Source of the DNA: Peredibacter starrii
Lineage (GTDB): Bacteria > Bdellovibrionota > Bacteriovoracia > Bacteriovoracales > Bacteriovoracaceae
NCBI RefSeq assembly: GCF_034259205.1
Contig: NZ_CP139487.1
Coordinates: 3,472,001 to 3,536,000 of the forward strand
Length of the DNA stretch: 64,000 bases
Reading direction: 5' to 3'
A program made the translations under genes and the position numbers. This document shows positions 60,018 to 64,000 of this stretch, in pieces (positions within the stretch are counted from its first letter, which is position 1; the number at the start of each line of letters is the position of its first letter). Under the pieces are notes generated by a model, which had not been told where the DNA came from, did not search any database, and saw only the letters and a program-made list of their open reading frames with translations.

Positions 60018-61633
60018 TTAGTCAAGCTGGTCGAACATTCGGCTTCAAAATAATTAAGGGAGCTGGCATAAACCAGCTCCCTTTTTATTTTAGATCGTCC
60101 CAATCCATAGTGAATCTCAAGCCTGTCAGGAAAAATCTCAATCCGCTCCACTAGACTCGTAATAATCCTCTGTTTCTTCGCCGTGGTTAATCCACTCTCC
60201 TTCAAGTTCCTGAACACATCCAAAAGTTTTTCATAAGTCATCCCATCGGTCGGAAGTTCTCTGTCTAACTCTTCATCCCTTAATTTCAAAATCTGAAGCT
60301 CTAGAAGTTTTTTATCTCCCTCTAGCTTTTCCATTTGCTTATAGATCGGTGCCGCCGACACTTCACGAGGCAACTCGGCAAGCCTAAGCGTAAGGGATTC
60401 AACTTGAGCGTTGATTGAATAGATTTTGTTCTTCAATCGTTCTATTTCAAAAGAGTGATGCTTTTTCTCACTGACCTTAATGACACTTGAAAGGAGAGCT
60501 GTTGCCAATTTTCCAGTGAGAAGTTCCTCAATATCCTTCCAGACTAATTCCTCTGCGATCTGTGCTGGAATCCGATGTGGATCGCAGTTGTAGATTTTCT
60601 CTTTGTACCCCATTTGAATCGTCGTTCGTCTTGCATGCTCATAGTAGGGATGTTTCTTGGTTTTATTATGGGCCGATCTACCACATAATTTTTCTCCGCA
60701 TACGCCACAAGAAATGACTTCCGTCAGGATAAAGGGATAGCGATTCGGGCTTTCAGGCTTCTTCCTCTTATGGTTCTTGGTAAGTTTTTCTTGCACACGA
60801 TTGAAGGTCCCTTCATCAATGATTCCATCCCACGTTGCCTTAGTTTCTTTTACCCCTCCCTTGGTCTTAAAAACTTTTACGCCAATGTAGGATTTGTTGA
60901 TAAGCATCCTATACAGAGTGTCCACCTTGAAATGTCCGGCCCGCATCCATCCACTTCCTTCCCTCTGCTTTCGTAGAGAATAACCGTGGTCATTTAACCA
61001 TCTGCAGGCTGACGACAAAGTGCCTTGATCGAGGAAGGCCTTATAGGCCATCTTCACCACTTTAGATTCATCAGGGTCAGCGTCTAGCTTTCCTTTTGTG
61101 GTTGAGAGTTTGTAACCAAATGCCACTGCACCTCCATTAAACAATCCACGCTCGGCCCTCACCTTAAAACTTGCAGAAATCCTTTCTGCAGTTTGTTTCC
61201 TTTCAAATTCGGCCCAGTTCGCAAAGGATTTAAGCATGAGTTCACCGGTCGCGGTGGTAGTATCGAAATTTTCCCGAAGGGAGTAAAACTCACAGCCAAC
61301 ACTCTTAAAGAACTCCCACATGTTCTCAAAGTCTTTTGTGCTTCGGGATAGACGGGATAATTCCGTCACCATGACAAGGTTCACATCACCTTCTTCAACC
61401 GCTTTTAAAAGCTTCTTCAATGCCGGACGATTCATGTCCTTGGCCGATAGACCTGGGTCTGAAAAGACTCCTACGATGTCGCAGGACTTCCCCATATCCT
61501 TTTGATAGCGGACAGTTTGACGTAAGCGCTCTTCTTGGTTCTTGATCGAACCTTCGGGATTTTCTGCTTGTTCCTCAGTGGAAACTCGGACGTAGAGTGC
61601 AATCTTGAAGTGTTTTGAATCGGACGCATTCAT
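59960..61633 (-). CDS. Large serine recombinase (site-specific integrase), C-terminus reads into tRNA-Val
   Basis: 557 residues. Resolvase catalytic domain 10-160: nucleophile Ser18 in LYVRVSTEEQ, ELSRLSRSTKDFENMW, AEFERKQTAERI. Then a recombinase domain (KAFLDQGTLSSACRWLNDHGY), a zinc ribbon (ISCGVCGEKLCG...NCDPHRIP) and a coiled-coil arm of about 100 residues, the full large-serine-integrase layout. The last 17 or so residues (APDKIRTCDPYHVKV) are merely the antisense of the tRNA 3' half. Integration near the tRNA created this tail. A small ORF lies 2 nt upstream. Confidence 0.93.
   Translation of the reverse strand: MNASDSKHFKIALYVRVSTEEQAENPEGSIKNQEERLRQTVRYQKDMGKSCDIVGVFSDPGLSAKDMNRPALKKLLKAVEEGDVNLVMVTELSRLSRSTKDFENMWEFFKSVGCEFYSLRENFDTTTATGELMLKSFANWAEFERKQTAERISASFKVRAERGLFNGGAVAFGYKLSTTKGKLDADPDESKVVKMAYKAFLDQGTLSSACRWLNDHGYSLRKQREGSGWMRAGHFKVDTLYRMLINKSYIGVKVFKTKGGVKETKATWDGIIDEGTFNRVQEKLTKNHKRKKPESPNRYPFILTEVISCGVCGEKLCGRSAHNKTKKHPYYEHARRTTIQMGYKEKIYNCDPHRIPAQIAEELVWKDIEELLTGKLATALLSSVIKVSEKKHHSFEIERLKNKIYSINAQVESLTLRLAELPREVSAAPIYKQMEKLEGDKKLLELQILKLRDEELDRELPTDGMTYEKLLDVFRNLKESGLTTAKKQRIITSLVERIEIFPDRLEIHYGLGRSKIKRELVYASSLNYFEAECSTSLTNGAPDKIRTCDPYHVKVIL
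60056..60090 (+). terminator. Rho-independent terminator of tRNA-Val
   Basis: AAGGGAGCTGG (60056-60066), 6-nt loop, CCAGCTCCCTT (60073-60083), then TTTATTTT. A perfect 11-bp stem, but it lies within the 3' end of the recombinase open frame. Confidence 0.85.
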
Positions 61634-61635
61634 GC

Positions 61636-61827
61636 CTAACCTACCTTTTCTAATTCCTGTTCATCACAAGAAGTTTTAAGTTTAGGTTCAACAGAACGGT
61701 TTTTATGAAGCTCGCAAAAAGCATCATAAAAAAGTTCTCCCAATTCATCAAGCCGCCTTTCAAACAGTTCTTCATCCACCTCTACGATCTTTCTTCCAAT
61801 AAATTCTGGATTCCATTTCTTCTTCAT
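61636..61827 (-). CDS. Small ORF upstream of the recombinase
   Basis: 63 residues, charged and mainly helical, with GAAGGGAATCAG before the ATG. It ends 2 nt before the recombinase ATG, with GGTAGG in its last codons serving as the recombinase ribosome site. No family recognised. A recombination directionality factor or accessory protein would be usual here, but is not shown. Confidence 0.55.
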   Translation of the reverse strand: MKKKWNPEFIGRKIVEVDEELFERRLDELGELFYDAFCELHKNRSVEPKLKTSCDEQELEKVG

Positions 61828-61943
61828 CTGATTCCCTTCTTCTCATTCGGGACTCATTTGTTTTGCTCATAAGTGTCTTCATAGTTATTTTCCCTTTGTT
61901 GTTAATCATCCAAAGCCGCCGCCTACACATGCCAGACTCTACA

Positions 61944-61990
61944 TTTTTGACCACTATCGCCCAATATCGTTGGGGGGGAGTGGTCAAAAA
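61944..61990. repeat. 47-nt nested inverted repeat with a G7 run
   Basis: Outer arms TTTTTGACCACT (61944-61955) and AGTGGTCAAAAA (61979-61990) pair perfectly over 12 bp; inside, CCCAA (61960-61964) and TTGGG (61970-61974) pair around TATCG. A G7 run (61972-61978) overlaps the inner and outer right parts. Possible att, cruciform or operator site. Confidence 0.7.
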
Positions 61991-62080
61991 TAATCAGGAC
62001 GAGTCGGCATGAAAAAATGCGGCGGCAACTCATTAAAATCAAAAACAAAAATTCAGTTTTAGCTGCTCAATTTGAAAATC

Positions 62081-62121
62081 GAGAAGTGTACACTTGGGAG
62101 CTGCATTAAAGTACACTTCTC
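62081..62121. repeat. 11-bp inverted repeat, spacer 19 nt
   Basis: GAGAAGTGTAC (62081-62091) and GTACACTTCTC (62111-62121) are perfect reverse complements. The left arm also starts the 12-bp palindrome AAGTGTACACTT (62084-62095). Looks like an operator pair. Confidence 0.7.
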
Positions 62122-62260
62122 CCGCGTCATTTTACTCACTTCAATCACCTCCTTTTAGCGTGAGACACTTTTGTGTTTTTCACTCACTACATGCAAGAGC
62201 GTGCCAAAGTAATTGGCGAAGCTAGTCAGAAACAAGTTTTTGTTTTGATTCATTTTTGGA

Positions 62261-62350
62261 GTGAGACAAGTGTTTCACGGTTTTGAGACTGAGACAGTTG
62301 TTTCACGAAATTGTGTCGGGCAGTTGTCTCAAACCCGAGACAGTTGTCTC
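62261..62350. repeat. Four tandem copies of a palindromic element, core GAGACA-NN-TGTCTC
   Basis: Copies: GTGAGACAAGTGTTTCAC (62261-62278), TGAGACAGTTGTTTCA (62290-62305), GGGCAGTTGTCTCA (62318-62331, left arm degraded) and GAGACAGTTGTCTC (62337-62350). Centres are spaced 28, 26 and 20 nt. A further half copy GTGAGACA lies at 62160-62167. Consensus is roughly GTGAGACA-RK-TGTYTCAC. They precede the histidine kinase start by about 150 nt. Confidence 0.75.
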
Positions 62351-62498
62351 ATTCAGAATATGTTATGTAATTTGTTGCAAGTGATTCGCTGCAAGACTAC
62401 CACTACTCGCCATAGTAACAGGCCATCGATCTAGTGCAAAAGTACGTTGCCCCTTGAACAGTTTGATCTACTATGAAAGTATCCATACGAGGAATAAC

Positions 62499-63623
62499 AT
62501 GAGCAAGATAACATCAGAAATGCTTCGAAATAAAATTAGTGAAATCATCTATGCATGGGAGGAAAGAGTTCTTCAAGAAGTGCATGCGGCAAAACTGCAA
62601 AAAGGTCTTGCGCTCCGTAATTCTCTAAGAGAATTTATTAATCAGTTAGCAGAAGAACTTTCTGATTCAAAAACTCGTTCAAGTAAAGAGGTGGAGGAAG
62701 GGAAGCAACTTAGAACTCGTATCGGAAAGCAGCATGGACAAGCAAGGGCAAACAGTATCCTATACACCTTAGACCAACTCATTTATGAATATCATGTTTT
62801 GAGACAGGTCATTTTTAAAGTTCTAGAACGAGACCAACCCATTGAGCTTAATGACCGGGAAATTATAACTGAATACATAGAACAGGCAGTAAACGACGCC
62901 GCCACGGAGTTTAGCTACACATTAAAGGCTGTTCAAGATCAGCTGTCACGCACACTGGCCCATGATTTAAGAAATCCAATTTCCATTGCCAAAGCAAGTG
63001 CAGAATTAATATTACGTAGACCCGATGACGAAAATAGTTGCATCGACAAAGCAACACGTATCGTATCGAGCATGAGTCGAATTGATAAAATGATACGAGA
63101 CTTATTGGATGCTACCAAAATCAAAGCTGGCGAGCTGCCTAGCATGGATCTTAAAATTTGTGATGTCGATTGGATTTTGAGAGAGGTTGTTCTTGAACTA
63201 AATCTTGCAGAGGCCGAAAAAGTCATCTTGAAATCAAAGGCGCCAATCAACGGTTATTGGAATGAAGATGCTCTTCGAAGGATCACAGAAAACCTCATCA
63301 CTAACGCCATAAAATATGGAAAGACCAAAACTCCAGTTATCGTTTCAGTTCAAGAAAAAGACCACTTTGTATCCATAAATGTCCACAACGATGGTCCTCC
63401 GATTTCAGAACAAGATATGAAAAAACTATTTCAACCTTTCGAGAGAGCGAAATCATCAGAAGGAAAAACTGGCTGGGGCATAGGCCTGACTGTTGTAAAG
63501 ACTTTGGTGGACGCTCTTCATGGAGAAATCACAGTGACAAGTGTCGAAGATGAAGGAACGACATTTTCCATCACACTTCCGATAGATTTTCGAAATGAAA
63601 GGGAAAAGCCAATTTTTCAATAA
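62499..63623 (+). CDS. Orphan sensor histidine kinase with RsbRD-like N-terminal domain
   Basis: 374 residues from the ATG at 62499 (GAGG 6 nt upstream; the frame extends to 62454). Residues 1-140 are an all-helical, non-membrane sensor domain resembling RsbRD_N. HisKA box LAHDLRNP with His155; HATPase with NLITNAIKYG (N box) and GWGIGLTVVKTL (G box). So a cytosolic autokinase. No response regulator follows it in the window; the HTH gene at the right edge might be part of one. It sits in the integrated element. Confidence 0.9.
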   Translation: MSKITSEMLRNKISEIIYAWEERVLQEVHAAKLQKGLALRNSLREFINQLAEELSDSKTRSSKEVEEGKQLRTRIGKQHGQARANSILYTLDQLIYEYHVLRQVIFKVLERDQPIELNDREIITEYIEQAVNDAATEFSYTLKAVQDQLSRTLAHDLRNPISIAKASAELILRRPDDENSCIDKATRIVSSMSRIDKMIRDLLDATKIKAGELPSMDLKICDVDWILREVVLELNLAEAEKVILKSKAPINGYWNEDALRRITENLITNAIKYGKTKTPVIVSVQEKDHFVSINVHNDGPPISEQDMKKLFQPFERAKSSEGKTGWGIGLTVVKTLVDALHGEITVTSVEDEGTTFSITLPIDFRNEREKPIFQ

Positions 63624-63680
63624 TGACTTCAGCCTCTAATCAAAGCGACAGAACTGGTATGTCTTTTTGGCCAGTTACTC

Positions 63681-63701
63681 GCTAGTTAGTCCATAACTAG
63701 C
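63681..63701. repeat. 8-bp perfect inverted repeat
   Basis: GCTAGTTA (63681-63688), GTCCA, TAACTAGC (63694-63701), 58 nt after the histidine kinase stop and before a convergent gene. No T-tract, so operator rather than terminator. Confidence 0.55.
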
Positions 63702-63796
63702 TGAACATAGCCTTCCTCACCAGATTCAATATCCAAGTAAGATTTTCTGAAACTACTGCCAGAATGGCCACGTGCTAGCGATTGAGATGAGCTTAC

Positions 63797-64000
63797 TCAT
63801 GTCTCCCCCTTTTTGTCCTTCACTGAACGATCGATTCCGTACAGATAAACCTTGATTGTACTGAGACTAACCCCACAGTGCTGAGCAAGTTCTTTATTTG
63901 TCCATCCGTGTTGTGCCCGAAGAGTTGCGAGCTTCTTCTGACTGAGGTTGAAAACCTCCCGTTTCCATTGAACCGAGAACACCCTCTTGGCAACAACGGG
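63797..64000 (-). CDS. Helix-turn-helix protein (LuxR/sigma-4-like), partial at the right edge
   Basis: 68 codons are open from the stop at 63797 to base 64000. The first in-frame start is a GTG at 63982, but its nearest AGAGG touches the codon directly, so the true start may lie beyond the window. The HTH is NKELAQHCGVSLSTIKVYL, followed by a short basic-acidic tail ending KDKKGET. Could be the DNA-binding end of a response regulator or a small transcription factor of the element. Convergent with the histidine kinase. Confidence 0.55.
   Translation of the reverse strand, partial: PVVAKRVFSVQWKREVFNLSQKKLATLRAQHGWTNKELAQHCGVSLSTIKVYLYGIDRSVKDKKGET

Larger units (their letters stand above)
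61828..62498. other. Non-coding control region of the integrated element
   Basis: About 670 nt without a believable gene, between divergent genes. It holds three kinds of inverted repeats (see 61944-61990, 62081-62121 and 62261-62350), T-rich and A-rich stretches, and a GAGG ribosome site before the histidine kinase. It reads like an operator/att/origin region rather than coding DNA. Confidence 0.6.

Noticed and set aside
61772-61987. Possible 71-aa minus-strand gene with TTG start
   Set aside because: Overlaps the better-supported small ORF, starts inside the hairpin at 61944-61990, and has low-complexity Arg/Glu content.
62160-62350. CRISPR array
   Set aside because: The repeats are short palindromes with variable 20-28 nt centre spacing and shared spacer words; no cas genes.
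59941-64000. Defence system or restriction-modification genes in the integrated element
   Set aside because: Only the recombinase, a small ORF, a histidine kinase and an HTH fragment are visible; any cargo would lie beyond the right edge.

Overview
The window looks like chromosome of a predatory or ex-predatory member of the Bdellovibrionota, most likely the Bacteriovorax/Peredibacter side. This is an inference from the mix of genes: an FHA-GGDEF diguanylate cyclase with the layout of Bdellovibrio DgcB, a GYF-GYF-PilZ protein, a Ser/Thr kinase with a membrane anchor and PEGA-like tail, many small secreted proteins and lipoproteins, a transglutaminase-elicitor-like protein and rich acyl-CoA metabolism. 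No rRNA or marker phylogeny was available to prove it. Base composition is moderate, low-40s percent GC by eye.

Layout. 1-6.9 kb: lapB (partial), sppA, a phospholipase D-like secreted protein carrying an EF-hand loop, rlmN and two unknown genes. 7.0-14.1 kb: two acyl-CoA dehydrogenases, pgi, the FHA-GGDEF cyclase, mutL, miaA. 14.1-24.3 kb: di-haem peroxidase, PPDK regulator, Ser/Thr kinase, hydrolase, PilZ protein, VWA-like lipoprotein, cyclic-nucleotide-binding protein and thiolase. 24.3-30.3 kb: small secreted proteins, a lytic-transglycosylase-like protein, a histone H1-like protein, and the hbd-crt-bcd type operon. 30.4-39.3 kb: rpsT, lemA-TPM-TPM operon, TGase-elicitor-like protein, rnk, acs, MerR/B12-type regulator. 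39.3-40.7 kb: an IS3-family insertion inside a bidirectional terminator. 40.7-49.6 kb: secreted metalloprotease-like lipoprotein, MAPEG, CAT-like enzyme, 2H phosphoesterase, globin, a copper-type TonB receptor with a divergent Met/His protein, and a trypsin-like lipoprotein. 49.7-59.9 kb: tRNA-Phe, queG, pyruvate kinase fused to a ferredoxin domain, a large coiled-coil protein, a DsbA-like lipoprotein and a heterodimeric ABC exporter. 59.9-64 kb: tRNA-Val followed by what looks like an integrated element (large serine recombinase, small ORF, a repeat-rich non-coding control region, an orphan histidine kinase, an HTH protein).

How it works together. Four acyl-CoA genes (thiolase, Hbd, Crt, Bcd) would interconvert acetyl-CoA and butyryl-CoA. 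An isovaleryl-type dehydrogenase, a third dehydrogenase and Acs feed the same pool, which fits growth on prey lipid and amino acids. Signalling is represented by a c-di-GMP synthase (FHA-GGDEF), a c-di-GMP receptor (PilZ) and a Ser/Thr kinase that could supply the phosphothreonine read by FHA domains. Three candidate sigma-28 (FliA-type) promoters sit before the cyclase, the VWA-like lipoprotein and a small secreted protein.

Most notable: the pyruvate kinase-ferredoxin fusion with one CxxDxxC cluster site; the palindrome-rich control region in the integrated element; the IS sitting in the loop of a terminator; the sigma-28-like promoters; the high frequency of convergent genes whose stop codons overlap or abut with no terminator; and the copper receptor locus.
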